A stretch of 64,000 nucleotides of DNA from Aquimarina macrocephali JAMB N27 (GTDB taxonomy: Bacteria; Bacteroidota; Bacteroidia; Flavobacteriales; Flavobacteriaceae): the NCBI RefSeq assembly GCF_000520995.1, contig NZ_JACA01000005.1:62001-126000 (forward strand). The letters are read 5' to 3'. Below the pieces are notes generated by a model. It searched no databases and had not been told where the DNA came from. It was given only the letters and a program-made list of their open reading frames with translations. Both the position numbers and the translations under genes were made by a program. Positions 45,460 through 53,901 of this stretch are shown here, piece by piece. Numbering within the stretch: position 1 is the first letter of the stretch; every line of letters starts with the position of its first letter.

Positions 45460-45909
45460 TTATCCAGCGTTTTTTATCCCACTCTTTATCTTTTCAACCC
45501 AATTTTTGTCAGTAGGTTCAACAATAATTGCATTGAAATTAAATCTCTCACTTTCAATTCCGACACCTTTTAAATCATCAATGTGCAAATCAAAATCAAA
45601 TGCTGGCGGAAATTTAGAAGAGTTGATATTCCGAGACTTTAAAACTCGTTGATTTTCTGTTTGGTTTACAATTCGATTGACTTTTATTCCATAATATCTT
45701 AAAGTCAGTCTTATTTTTCCTTTAGATCTAAATGATGTTGTATAAATATGGATTTTGTGTCCTTGATTCTGCAAGTCCGAAACCAATCCATGAGTTCCTT
45801 TTCGCACTTCCTCAATTCCGAACAGTTTAGCAATTCGGTTTCTCTTTTCTGTTTCAAATTCCTTTCCGTTCGGAATTAATGTACTGTCAAGGTCAAAACT
45901 TATGTCCAT
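45460..45909 (-). CDS. HAD-superfamily phosphatase-like protein
   Basis: The 149-aa protein begins with the HAD nucleophile motif in MDISFDLDSTLIPNG (DLDST). It continues with THGLVSDLQNQGHKIHIYTTS (motif II, T/S) and FDFDLHIDDLKGVGIE (motif IV acidic pair). No large cap domain fits in this length. The substrate is unknown. It lies 35 nt after the neighbouring signal-peptide protein, which may be co-transcribed. Confidence 0.82.
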   Translation of the reverse strand: MDISFDLDSTLIPNGKEFETEKRNRIAKLFGIEEVRKGTHGLVSDLQNQGHKIHIYTTSFRSKGKIRLTLRYYGIKVNRIVNQTENQRVLKSRNINSSKFPPAFDFDLHIDDLKGVGIESERFNFNAIIVEPTDKNWVEKIKSGIKNAG

Positions 45910-45944
45910 TTATTCAATAGTTCTTGTCATTACAATTGTCATCA

Positions 45945-46382
45945 TTATTCCAACGTCATTTGTAATACTAATTTCATTGGTTTATTCTTTCCATCACTAT
46001 CTCTTTCCCAATAATAAAAATCGTAACGTTTACTCTTATTTTTTCGCCCGGATTCGGTCAAGTCATAAAGTCCGAAAGATAATTTACTCCAAAACTTGTT
46101 AGATTCCGTTATTCTTAATTTTCTCTTTTTTTCATCACGAACAAATAAAATGTACTTACAATTCGAACATCGAGTATCTTTTCCATATCTAATTGAAATT
46201 GTATCAGATTTTTTGATTTTAGATTTGTCAATTTTAATATTCAAATCTTTAGAAACAGAATTGAATTTTGCGATTACTTTGTCGTTATGATAAACGTGCC
46301 AGTAGTCCAAAGTATCCAATTTCGTACTGAATCCTTTAAAGGATATAGTCAGAAGTAATATGATAATTATTTTTCTCTGCAT
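45945..46382 (-). CDS. Hypothetical exported protein
   Basis: I chose the ATG at 46382 (145 aa), which begins a signal peptide, MQRKIIIILLLTISFKGFS. The longer frame extends into a spacer. The mature region is strand-rich (WHVYHNDKVIAKFNSVSKDL, DTISIRYGKDTRCSNCKYIL) with a CSNC pair that might form a disulfide or bind metal. Function is unknown. Confidence 0.65.
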   Translation of the reverse strand: MQRKIIIILLLTISFKGFSTKLDTLDYWHVYHNDKVIAKFNSVSKDLNIKIDKSKIKKSDTISIRYGKDTRCSNCKYILFVRDEKKRKLRITESNKFWSKLSFGLYDLTESGRKNKSKRYDFYYWERDSDGKNKPMKLVLQMTLE

Positions 46383-46450
46383 TGTTTTTTCGATATGACA
46401 CACAACAAAAGAATATATGTGCCAATACACATATATCCTTTTTATATTCT
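46383..46450 (-). repeat. Cassette-boundary element end
   Basis: The - strand reads GGATATATGTGTATTGGCAC then ATATATTCTTTTG and GTTGTGTGTC. The inverted pair ATATATGTGTATTGGCACATATAT forms a strong hairpin. Confidence 0.5.
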
Positions 46451-46558
46451 TTATGTTTATTTAACAATCCAAATTACTAAGTTTATCCTTATATTCATTG
46501 AAGAAAACCACATATTTTAGCCTAAGGTTTTGGAAAGTGCCTTACATAGAATATATCG

Positions 46559-46798
46559 TTACCTGCTTTTATTTTTCCTTTTCCTTTTCACTATTTTCAT
46601 ACAACTATATTCACAAACTCCATTTTCTAAATATTCAATTTTATGTTCAGATAGAAGTAGAACAATTATTTCTCTGGTTTCCTTTTCATCAAGCCCGAGT
46701 TTTTCTCCAAGATCAATTTCATTCAACTTACCATTATCTGCAATTAATGCTTTATAATATTGTTCTTTATTTCTGCTTATTAACTGTTTACTATTCAT
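46559..46798 (-). CDS. Small winged-helix-like conserved hypothetical protein
   Basis: The 79-aa protein reads NSKQLISRNKEQYYKALIAD then KLNEIDLGEKLGLDEKETRE and IIVLLLSEHKIEYLENGVC. The helix-turn-helix spacing and the terminal strand pair suggest a small winged-helix DNA-binding domain with a basic tail (KIVKRKRKNKSR). Related short proteins occur in Flavobacteria as hypotheticals. No partner is evident. Confidence 0.75.
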   Translation of the reverse strand: MNSKQLISRNKEQYYKALIADNGKLNEIDLGEKLGLDEKETREIIVLLLSEHKIEYLENGVCEYSCMKIVKRKRKNKSR

Positions 46799-47112
46799 TT
46801 TTAATCACTGTATTATCATCACATTTCGAAATGCAAAATGCATTACAAAGTGATAAAGCAATTGATTTCTAATCGATTACTATTGTTAAGATTTGATAAA
46901 ATAATTGGATATGATTACCTGTACATTGTAAAATCCGAAGAATTTTATGTATTAATTTCTCGTTTTATAGAGAATGTCTTTTTAGTAAGACTCAGGTAAT
47001 ATGTTGAATTAGTATAACAGGCTATAAAGATATTAATTCTGAATTAATTTTTTGTAGTAGTTGGTTTTAATTACTGCTAACGTTTAATATTTGTGTCGCA
47101 GCTGGGTTACTG
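46799..47112. other. Intergenic, 314 bp, with an element at its right end
   Basis: There is no ORF of note. The right end (47060-47112) is the closing part of a boundary element: on the - strand CTGCGACACAAATATTAAAC, then GTTAGCAGTAATTAAAACC, very like the closing part at 48.2 kb. The rest shows only AT-rich sequence. Confidence 0.5.
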
Positions 47113-47307
47113 TTACCTTGCTTTTTGATTTTTCTTTCCTTTTTTAATAAATAAAACACCAATCACAATTATTACAGTACTGATTATAATATTCTCCCAA
47201 GATTTATCAATATAACGACCCCAACCATAAAAACCATCATTTTTATATAAAAGAACTAAAACTCCCATTAAAATCATTAGAACTCCTATTACTTTATTTC
47301 GCCTCAT
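47113..47307 (-). CDS. Small two-helix membrane protein
   Basis: The ATG at 47307 gives 64 aa; the longer frame runs into the neighbouring gene. Two transmembrane helices are clear, VIGVLMILMGVLVLLYKN and IIISTVIIVIGVLFIKKG, with a basic C-terminus. It is too small to place in a family. A GTAACAGTAACC element follows its stop. Confidence 0.6.
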   Translation of the reverse strand: MRRNKVIGVLMILMGVLVLLYKNDGFYGWGRYIDKSWENIIISTVIIVIGVLFIKKGKKNQKAR

Positions 47308-47329
47308 TACATTTTTACTACATTGTTTG

Positions 47330-48214
47330 TTAGTGACTTTTATTTTTTTCGGTTGCCATTTTATATGCCAATAATGTTTCAGAGATTGGTTCGAGATGCT
47401 CAGATAATCTTTTATATGTTCCCTCTTCAATTACTTCTTGTCCAATTTTCCTTATTGAAGCCAAGGTTGATTTCATTAGGGAAGAACCTAAGCTTACTCT
47501 GGCAACACCAATTTCTTCTAATTCTTTTATTGAAGGAGGAAACCCTGTTCCGTTTGTGGGATTTGAAAGAATATTAATTGGTGCATCAATTTCTTGTACT
47601 AAAGTTCTTATTTTTTCCTTTTGCCAAACATCTGGAATAAATATACAATCTGCTCCCGCTTCTTGATATTTATTACCTCGATCAATAGATTCTTTCAACC
47701 TGTCATTTTCTGAACCAGAAGACGTAATGAAAACATCCGTTCTTGCATTGATGACTAGATGTATTCCAAGAGATTTTGCCATTTCTCGAATAGCAGATAT
47801 TCGCTCACAAAATTCAATTGAATCAACCAATTTGGGATTCAAGTCATAACTATCTTCAATATTAATCCCTACTATTCCTGTTAAAAGAATTTGCCTACTA
47901 CTATTCACAATTTCATTTATATTTTTACCATATCCACCTTCAATATCCGCTGTAACAGGTAAGGTTACTTTTTCTACTATTCTTTTAACGGCATCTACCA
48001 TTTCCTGGAACGGAATTGCTTGACAATCTGGATACCCTAATGAAGCAGAAATGCCCATACTTGTTGTTCCAATTGCTTCAAAACCACTTGCTTCTATTAG
48101 TTTAGAACTTCCTGGATCCCAAGAATTTAATAGAGTAAGTATCTTTTCTTCTTTGTGAAGTTTCAAAAAGTTTGAAGCCTTGTCTATTTGATTTTGTGAA
48201 ATCATTTTTAACAT
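47330..48214 (-). CDS. Isocitrate lyase/PEP mutase-family protein
   Basis: The 294-aa TIM-barrel enzyme has ILTLLNSWDPGSSKLIEASG, AIGTTSMGISASLGYPD, LPVTADIEGGYGKN (metal-binding D and E), GIVGINIEDSYD, and LGIHLVINARTDVF. This is the carboxyphosphonoenolpyruvate mutase-like branch that includes methylisocitrate lyase and oxaloacetate decarboxylase relatives. The active-site Cys loop of true lyases (KKCGH) is absent, so lyase activity on isocitrate is unlikely. Start 48214 or 48205. The stop codon lies within the first bases of a boundary element (CACTAACAAACAATG). Confidence 0.88.
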   Translation of the reverse strand: MLKMISQNQIDKASNFLKLHKEEKILTLLNSWDPGSSKLIEASGFEAIGTTSMGISASLGYPDCQAIPFQEMVDAVKRIVEKVTLPVTADIEGGYGKNINEIVNSSRQILLTGIVGINIEDSYDLNPKLVDSIEFCERISAIREMAKSLGIHLVINARTDVFITSSGSENDRLKESIDRGNKYQEAGADCIFIPDVWQKEKIRTLVQEIDAPINILSNPTNGTGFPPSIKELEEIGVARVSLGSSLMKSTLASIRKIGQEVIEEGTYKRLSEHLEPISETLLAYKMATEKNKSH

Positions 48215-48360
48215 TGGTTTTAATTGCTACTAACTCATAGTATATGTGTCGTAGTATTGCAAAATGTTACGACATTTTGGCGATCTTTATAAATAGTCAC
48301 AAACCTTTCGGTTTCGCAATTACTAGCAATGAATTATATACGTTGTTGACAGTAGTGTTT
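48215..48360 (-). repeat. Best-formed cassette-boundary element
   Basis: On the - strand it opens TCAACAACGTATATAATTC, then TTGCTAGTAATTGCG. The hairpin AAACC-GAAA-GGTTT follows, then AAAATGT-CGTA-ACATTTT. It closes CTACGACACATATACTATG, then AGTTAGTAGCAATT. The end arms are partly complementary (AGTAATTGC with GCAATT, GTATATAA with ATATAC). Confidence 0.7.
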
Positions 48361-48756
48361 TTATAATTCCTCCACTAGTTGAATATTATTTCCACAGGTA
48401 TCGTTAAAAACTGCAACTTTTACAGTTCCCATTTTGGTTGGTTTCATACTGAATTCTACATCAAATTTCGTTAATCGTTCATATTCTGAATCAACATTTT
48501 GAACATCAAATTGGGTGTATGGAATTCCTGCTTCCATCAATGCATCTTGATAGACTTTAGACGGTTCAAAATGATTAGGGGCTGGTTCTAATAATAATTC
48601 TGGTCCATCCTGTGCTTCTTTTGAAACTAAGGTCAGCCATCTATTTCCACCTTCTAATGGTAGATCCTTCTTTTTTATGAAGCCCAGTTTTTCTGTGTAA
48701 AATTTTAAAGCTTTTTCTTGGTCTCGTACTGGAATGCTAATTAGTGTTACTTTCAT
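48361..48756 (-). CDS. VOC (glyoxalase/bleomycin resistance) family protein
   Basis: The 131-aa protein contains one VOC domain: SIPVRDQEKALKFYTEKLGF, WLTLVSKEAQDGPELLLEPA, DALMEAGIPYTQFDVQNVDS, VKVAVFNDTCGNNIQLVEEL. It resembles the extradiol dioxygenase/antibiotic-resistance type used as stand-alone proteins. It starts 11 nt after the AraC-type gene, so the two are an operon. The reaction is unknown. Confidence 0.9.
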   Translation of the reverse strand: MKVTLISIPVRDQEKALKFYTEKLGFIKKKDLPLEGGNRWLTLVSKEAQDGPELLLEPAPNHFEPSKVYQDALMEAGIPYTQFDVQNVDSEYERLTKFDVEFSMKPTKMGTVKVAVFNDTCGNNIQLVEEL

Positions 48757-48767
48757 CTTTAATTTAT

Positions 48768-49190
48768 TTATTCATGCTCCAAAGTTCCGAACTTCAAATC
48801 TATTTTACTTCTTGAAAGTTGCTCTTTTTGAAATTCTGAAGGCGATTTTCCTGTTTTTGTTTTAAATAAAGTACTGAACGAACCTAAGCTTTCAAAACCA
48901 ACAGCAAAACAGGTTTCAGTTACCGACATTCCATTTATCAGATGCTCTTTAGATTTCTCAATTCGTTTGTCAATTAAGTATTGTCTTGGAGTTAAGCCAT
49001 AATATTTTTTGAACAAGCGTAACAAGTGATACTTGGAAACAAACTGAATATGAGATAATAATTCTAAATTTAAATTGGCATCATAATTATTTTCGATATA
49101 GTTTCGAATTCCAATTACGGTGTTAATTTGTCCTTCATTTGAATAAACAATGCTACGAATTCTATAAAGCTCTTTTTCGTAAAATGTCAT
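48768..49190 (-). CDS. Short AraC-type regulator (DNA-binding domain only)
   Basis: The 140-aa protein consists mainly of the AraC tandem helix-turn-helix: NLELLSHIQFVSKYHLLRLF, then TPRQYLIDKRIEKSKEHLIN and SVTETCFAVGFESLGSFSTL, ending KTGKSPSEFQ. No sensor domain is present. It precedes the VOC gene and may control it; that pairing of a bare AraC domain with a VOC gene is common in Bacteroidota as I recall. Confidence 0.9.
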   Translation of the reverse strand: MTFYEKELYRIRSIVYSNEGQINTVIGIRNYIENNYDANLNLELLSHIQFVSKYHLLRLFKKYYGLTPRQYLIDKRIEKSKEHLINGMSVTETCFAVGFESLGSFSTLFKTKTGKSPSEFQKEQLSRSKIDLKFGTLEHE

Positions 49191-49332
49191 TATTTCGTTT
49201 TCTTACATTACTATCAAAATACACATCGAGTTATCGTTACTAATATCTTTGCTAAATATATTTTTTAAGATATTTTATTTTCTTCAATAGATAGATATGG
49301 CTTCCTGTACAGTTTTTAAAAAAGATAAAACT

Positions 49333-49881
49333 CTAACCATTTATGTAGCTAATGATCCCATATATTGAAGCAAAAAACACGATAGCAATAATTATAAGAA
49401 CAGCCATCCCACTTTTATACTCTTCTTCAACTTCATGTTCTTGCTTCTTTTTCCATTTTCTGGCTACCTGTTTATTTTGTGATTCATATCTTGTTTTAAG
49501 GCCTGTTTCAAAACTAGAAACATACTCATTAAACTTCTTGTACCCTTCATAAATCTGGTATTTATCGGTGTGATCAGAAACGAACTCAATTCGTAAGAAG
49601 CTATCCAATACCGCATAGCCACTTTTTCCCCGAAGTTCGGTAAACGTGTTTTTACGAGTATTTTCGTGTATCAAAACGGTTTCAAATATGTTTTCTAGTT
49701 TTAAGAAACTTAGAATTAGCTGCACCTTTTCTAGATAACTACTATTAGTATTAATAGTGGTGTCATAATTATAAGATAAGATATCTAAAACTGCGTTATC
49801 CACAACTGTTATGGTTTCATACGGTTGTTGAAAGGTATATTTATCAAGTTTGTATTCGTGTTTTTTTTGAACAGTTTCCAT
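49333..49881 (-). CDS. Hypothetical tail-anchored membrane protein
   Basis: The 182-aa protein has a soluble N-terminal part (YTFQQPYETITVVDNAVLDI, ELRGKSGYAVLDSFLRIEFV) and one C-terminal helix (AVLIIIAIVFFASIYGIISY). A charged helix just before it reads QVARKWKKKQEHEVEEEY. It has no recognised domain. It follows the RDD protein by 12 nt, so both are probably one unit. Confidence 0.7.
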   Translation of the reverse strand: METVQKKHEYKLDKYTFQQPYETITVVDNAVLDILSYNYDTTINTNSSYLEKVQLILSFLKLENIFETVLIHENTRKNTFTELRGKSGYAVLDSFLRIEFVSDHTDKYQIYEGYKKFNEYVSSFETGLKTRYESQNKQVARKWKKKQEHEVEEEYKSGMAVLIIIAIVFFASIYGIISYING

Positions 49882-49893
49882 TTAATAAGTTTT

Positions 49894-50775
49894 TTATTCC
49901 TTTTTTCTCCAATCTAGTGTCAATGTACGCGTTCTTATACTACGTGGTTGTTGATAGATATATTGAATCTGACCCACAAAAGTTCCTTCTGGAAACTGTG
50001 CCAAAATTAGGGGCACAGTGACAGATTTGATTTTTTCGTAATTGTTGTCATTCTCTAAGTAGTTTTCGTTAAGTCTGAGTATAACAGAAACATATTTTAA
50101 GTCTTTGTTTTGCTCAAGTTGATCATAAACACGTACATCAGAAGTCAAGTGTGTTCCCAGGCTATCTGCAAAAAGTTGTTCGGTTTCACTTGCGGCTTGT
50201 TCATTCAACGAACTGGTTACATACGTTACCTGATTACTTTTTATTCTTGATTTCCAGGCTTCAAATGGTAGCATTATAAGCATCATAACCCCATAAGCAA
50301 GAATTATTGAAAGTACTATTTGTCCAACGTTAATTTTTGATTGTTTAAGCTCAGGATTAAATGGAACTACTTTTGTTCCTGCCACCATATCACCGATTCT
50401 CCTATTAGGATTTACCAGGGTAACAATTACTTCTATAAACCAAAAGATACAAAATATATTTCTAATAAAACACCTAATTGGCGAAGCCACTTTACCGCTT
50501 GAGTTTTCTACGACTTGAAGTTTTAGAACTCTTTTTGCAATGCTTTGTCCATTTATACAGTCTTTACAGAAATAAAGCGCAAAGCCAATAAGTGTAATGT
50601 AATTTAAACCAAAAATATCGAAGGTAGTTGGTTCATGACTTATTTCAAAAGCTGTCAAAAACCCCGAAATCATCCCCGGAATAAAAAAGAACATCTCAAT
50701 AAATGTCATTACAATGTGGTCAAAGAGCATTGAAGCAATTCTTAGGCCAGTACTTATTTTCTGTTCTTTTGCCAT
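49894..50775 (-). CDS. RDD-family membrane protein
   Basis: The 293-aa protein has an N-terminal RDD domain: LRIASMLFDHIVMTFIEMFF (Arg/Asp), ISGFLTAFEI, CKDCINGQSIAKRVLKLQVV, and NPNRRIGDMVAGTKVV. Three or four helices are visible. The C-terminal ~110 residues are an extracytoplasmic module (SETEQLFADSLGTHLTSDVR, YVSVILRLNENYLENDN) ending in RSIRTRTLTLDWRKKE. RDD proteins are proposed transporters. Its partner is the tail-anchored protein downstream. Confidence 0.85.
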   Translation of the reverse strand: MAKEQKISTGLRIASMLFDHIVMTFIEMFFFIPGMISGFLTAFEISHEPTTFDIFGLNYITLIGFALYFCKDCINGQSIAKRVLKLQVVENSSGKVASPIRCFIRNIFCIFWFIEVIVTLVNPNRRIGDMVAGTKVVPFNPELKQSKINVGQIVLSIILAYGVMMLIMLPFEAWKSRIKSNQVTYVTSSLNEQAASETEQLFADSLGTHLTSDVRVYDQLEQNKDLKYVSVILRLNENYLENDNNYEKIKSVTVPLILAQFPEGTFVGQIQYIYQQPRSIRTRTLTLDWRKKE

Positions 50776-50849
50776 TTGTTTTTACCTCTTTTTTATGTGT
50801 ATGCAATGGTTCAGTATATGAAAAGTAATGGGTTTTGCGACACTGACTT

Positions 50850-52091
50850 TTATTCTAATTTATGACCAAACTCTCCTAGTTTATTAAAAATTCCATAATA
50901 TGCGTTAACACCTTCCTGGTTTTCAATATTTGTATTTACTAATAAAATTCTGCCTATTTTATCTTTTGCGTTGAAAAACATTAAAGCTGAAGTTCCCGGA
51001 TCTCCTCCCGTATGCCCAATATTATTCATAGCAGAAGTACCCATAAATATTCCAGTATTGTATTCGTCGCTATACGGATGATTTGGGTCTCTTTCTGTGA
51101 AGTTTTCTTCTTTTAATTGTATTTTAAAAAGCTCGTTGTAGCTTTTATTTGAGAGTAATGTGCCGCTTCCAGAATATCCTTTTATTAATTCATTTAGGTA
51201 AATACTTAGATCATTAATAGTTGTTAAAAAACCTCCATCAGGATACGTGATTAATGAATAATATGGCACTGTTGTTTTAGGATTGGAATAAAGAGTTGAA
51301 ACATTACTCATATTAAAATCACTATAATTCCAACCTGAGTTATTCATTTTTAAAGGTTTCAGAATGTTTTCGGTAGTATACTCTGAATACGATTGATTTG
51401 AAACAAGCTCAATGATATATGCAGCTAATGAAGCTCCTACATTTGTGTATTCAAATAATTGTCCTGGTTTATTTTTAGTGAAAGCATCCTTTTTGTACCA
51501 TTTTCCTGTTTCAGATAAATAATTTTCTAAAAATTGGGATAATGGAATTTTAGTGTTATTTGGATTGAAACTTTGAGGGATGTTTTCAATTTTGAATGAT
51601 GTACTGTCTATTTCATCTTTTAATACATAAGCTCTACCCATATAGTTCTCGGTATCAACAATTGTTGAAGTATGAGTTGCTAACTGTCTTATAGTAATTG
51701 GTTGGTTTGTGAAGTTAGGATTTTGAACTTTAAATGGAAGATGCTTATTTATTGGGTCGTCTAAATTTAAAAGTCCTTTTTCTTGTGCTTTCATCAAAGC
51801 GATACCGATGAATGTCTTTGAGACAGAAGCAATTGGTTGAATAGTATTTGATGTATAAGGTTTTTTTGATTTTATGTCAGCGAAGCCAATTCCTGTTTTG
51901 TATATGGTTCCTGTAGAATCAACTATCGCAACTGCCAACCCATTGAAATAGTTTTTGTTTAACTTTTCAATTTCTAATGTCAAACTATCTTTGATTGGTA
52001 GATTGTTTACAATTTCTTTAGTAGAATTTGGTTTTTGTTTACAGGAGGTAATTACAGAAATTACCAAAAGAGTTACTAGTATCTTATTCAT
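50850..52091 (-). CDS. Serine hydrolase, class C beta-lactamase-like lipoprotein
   Basis: The 413-aa protein has a lipobox VISVITSC (Cys17). The penicillin-binding fold motifs are all present: SxxK in IASVSKTFIGIALM, YxN in FEYTNVGASLAAYIIE, and HTG in NIGHTGGDPGTSALMFF. These define an acyl-serine hydrolase of the beta-lactamase/D-aminopeptidase/esterase group. The substrate cannot be told. It is the upstream-most gene of the accessory block, with a 410-nt spacer before it. Confidence 0.9.
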   Translation of the reverse strand: MNKILVTLLVISVITSCKQKPNSTKEIVNNLPIKDSLTLEIEKLNKNYFNGLAVAIVDSTGTIYKTGIGFADIKSKKPYTSNTIQPIASVSKTFIGIALMKAQEKGLLNLDDPINKHLPFKVQNPNFTNQPITIRQLATHTSTIVDTENYMGRAYVLKDEIDSTSFKIENIPQSFNPNNTKIPLSQFLENYLSETGKWYKKDAFTKNKPGQLFEYTNVGASLAAYIIELVSNQSYSEYTTENILKPLKMNNSGWNYSDFNMSNVSTLYSNPKTTVPYYSLITYPDGGFLTTINDLSIYLNELIKGYSGSGTLLSNKSYNELFKIQLKEENFTERDPNHPYSDEYNTGIFMGTSAMNNIGHTGGDPGTSALMFFNAKDKIGRILLVNTNIENQEGVNAYYGIFNKLGEFGHKLE

Positions 52092-52502
52092 TAAGTTTTA
52101 TATTAAAGATATATAATTTTATAATACTACAGTTTTTATCAACTTGCAGACAATAATAATGTAATAGCAATTACTATTATATTCTTAGCCTAAGATCAGG
52201 ATAATTACAATACGCTATTTTTTCCTTTCTAATACCTAAAAAAATAAGTCGTTCGATGAGTTATAATAGCCTATTTTGTCAAAATATGCTAATGTAATAA
52301 ACATACTATCAATAAGCGCTAAAACTATATTTATAAGAATTAATCATACCTATTGCGGAAACCCGTAATAATCGTATTATATAGTACATTATCTTTATAC
52401 TAAGTTGAGTTTATATGATTGTAATTTAAGTGGTTAAATGTGTAAAACCCTCTAGTGAAAACGCTAGAGGGTTTTGTATATGAAGTATATAAGTTATAAT
52501 TA
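52092..52502. other. Intergenic, 411 bp, with a dispersed palindrome and the hut terminator
   Basis: The left part has GTAATAGCAATTACTATTAT (52161-52180), nearly identical to the perfect palindrome at 39427-39446. The right part has the strong terminator at 52444-52475. I see no ORF between them. Confidence 0.55.
52444..52475 (-). terminator. Intrinsic terminator of the hut operon
   Basis: A 12-bp stem AAAACCCTCTAG / CTAGAGGGTTTT with an 8-nt loop lies 28 nt past the hutF stop on the - strand. The A/T outer part of the stem acts as the T tract. Confidence 0.88.
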
Positions 52503-53885
52503 TCACCTGTTTTTTAATGCATCGATGGTTTTTGCAAACTTTTCTTTTATCTCCTGATACTTTGTATGATTTTGGTTATTAACAATCATTTCTCCGTTAG
52601 CAATAGTTCCTAGCTGCATGTTTGAATCTGTTGCATATACAATAGTCGAAGTAAGATTTTTTGTAGAAGCGGTAGTTAATAATGGCGATGAAGCATCAAT
52701 AATACAGGCATTTAGTGATTCTCCAACCTTAAAGAAATCCTTGTTAAAATTATTCATCGCTTTTCTTCCCGTTTCTGTAGCCATTTCTAATGCATACATT
52801 CCAGAATCTCCTTGTTGATTAGAGGAGTAGGTGTTTCTTTTATGAGAAATTAAGCGTTGTCCATAATCCAAAATACGTAGTTCTTCTAACGGATTAAGAC
52901 CTATGTGACTATCGGTGCCAATACTCCATTTTCCACCATTTTCCTGGTATTTTCTTAACGGAAATAATCCATCACCCAAGTTACCTTCAGTACTTGGGCA
53001 GAGCACTACATTAGCTTTGCTTTTTGCAATTCCCTCGATTTCATCATCTGTTAGGTGTGTTGCGTGTACCAAATGAAATCTATCATTCATATCTACATGA
53101 TCTAATAACCATTCTACAGGACGTTTCCCTAGATATTTGACAGAATCTTCTATCTCTTTTAGTTGTTCTGAGACATGAATGTGAAATGGAATATCCTGAG
53201 GTCCGGATTTTGCAATCTCGGCAATATCAGACGGTTCAACTCCTCTCATAGAGTGTATACCAATAGCAATATTGGCATGCTGGTAGTGCTTACAAGCTTC
53301 TTTGCTTGATTCTAATAATTTTAAATATTCATCAATAGTAGGAGAGATAAACCTTCGCTGTCTGTCATTTGGTTCTTGTCCAAAACCTCCTTTTTGATAA
53401 AAAATAGGAACTAGCGTAATTCCAATACCTACATTTTTTGCTGCGGAAATAAGACTATTTCCCATTTCGGAAAGATTAGAGTAGGGGACTCCATTTTTAT
53501 CGTGATGTACATAATGAAATTCGGCTACATTGGTATATCCATGACGAGCCATTTCTGCATAGAGCATCGTTGCTATGGCTTCCATTTGCTCTGGATTCAT
53601 CGTTAATGCCAATTGGTACATAGCTTCTCGCCATCCCCAAAAGTCATCCGGGGTAGAAGTAGTGTTTTCATGCCTTTCTGCCAAACCAGCCATAGCATAT
53701 TGAAACGCATGAGAGTGTGCATTCTGAAACCCGGGAATAGCAAAACCATCAATAATTTTATTGGATGTATTTTGCGGGTCAAAAGAAGAGATATCTGTAA
53801 TGATACCTTCATTATTTACAGTAAACCCGGTATTTTCTTTCCAGCCGGTATTTTGTAGTATTCCCTTAAAACAATAGGTTTTCAT
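52503..53885 (-). CDS. hutF: Formimidoylglutamate deiminase
   Basis: The enzyme hydrolyses N-formimidoyl-L-glutamate to N-formyl-L-glutamate and ammonia in the five-step histidine pathway. I chose the ATG at 53885 (460 aa), as the amidohydrolase begins there (MKTYCFKGILQNTGW). Metal-binding motifs are GFQNAHSHAFQYAMAG, FHIHVSEQ, HLVHATHLTDDEI and SIGTDSHIGLNPLEELR. It ends the operon, about 16 nt after hutG, and a strong terminator follows. Confidence 0.92.
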   Translation of the reverse strand: MKTYCFKGILQNTGWKENTGFTVNNEGIITDISSFDPQNTSNKIIDGFAIPGFQNAHSHAFQYAMAGLAERHENTTSTPDDFWGWREAMYQLALTMNPEQMEAIATMLYAEMARHGYTNVAEFHYVHHDKNGVPYSNLSEMGNSLISAAKNVGIGITLVPIFYQKGGFGQEPNDRQRRFISPTIDEYLKLLESSKEACKHYQHANIAIGIHSMRGVEPSDIAEIAKSGPQDIPFHIHVSEQLKEIEDSVKYLGKRPVEWLLDHVDMNDRFHLVHATHLTDDEIEGIAKSKANVVLCPSTEGNLGDGLFPLRKYQENGGKWSIGTDSHIGLNPLEELRILDYGQRLISHKRNTYSSNQQGDSGMYALEMATETGRKAMNNFNKDFFKVGESLNACIIDASSPLLTTASTKNLTSTIVYATDSNMQLGTIANGEMIVNNQNHTKYQEIKEKFAKTIDALKNR

Positions 53886-53901
53886 AGTGTGTTTCAGAAT
53901 T

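Noticed and set aside
47330..48214. Isocitrate lyase or methylisocitrate lyase as a specific name
   Set aside because: The KKCGH active-site loop of true lyases is missing. Only the broader PEP mutase/lyase family is supported.
36806..48360. Calling the spacers classical integron attC sites
   Set aside because: The ends do not satisfy the RYYYAAC and GTTRRRY consensus and no integron integrase lies in the window. I kept them as a repeat family with cassette-like layout only.
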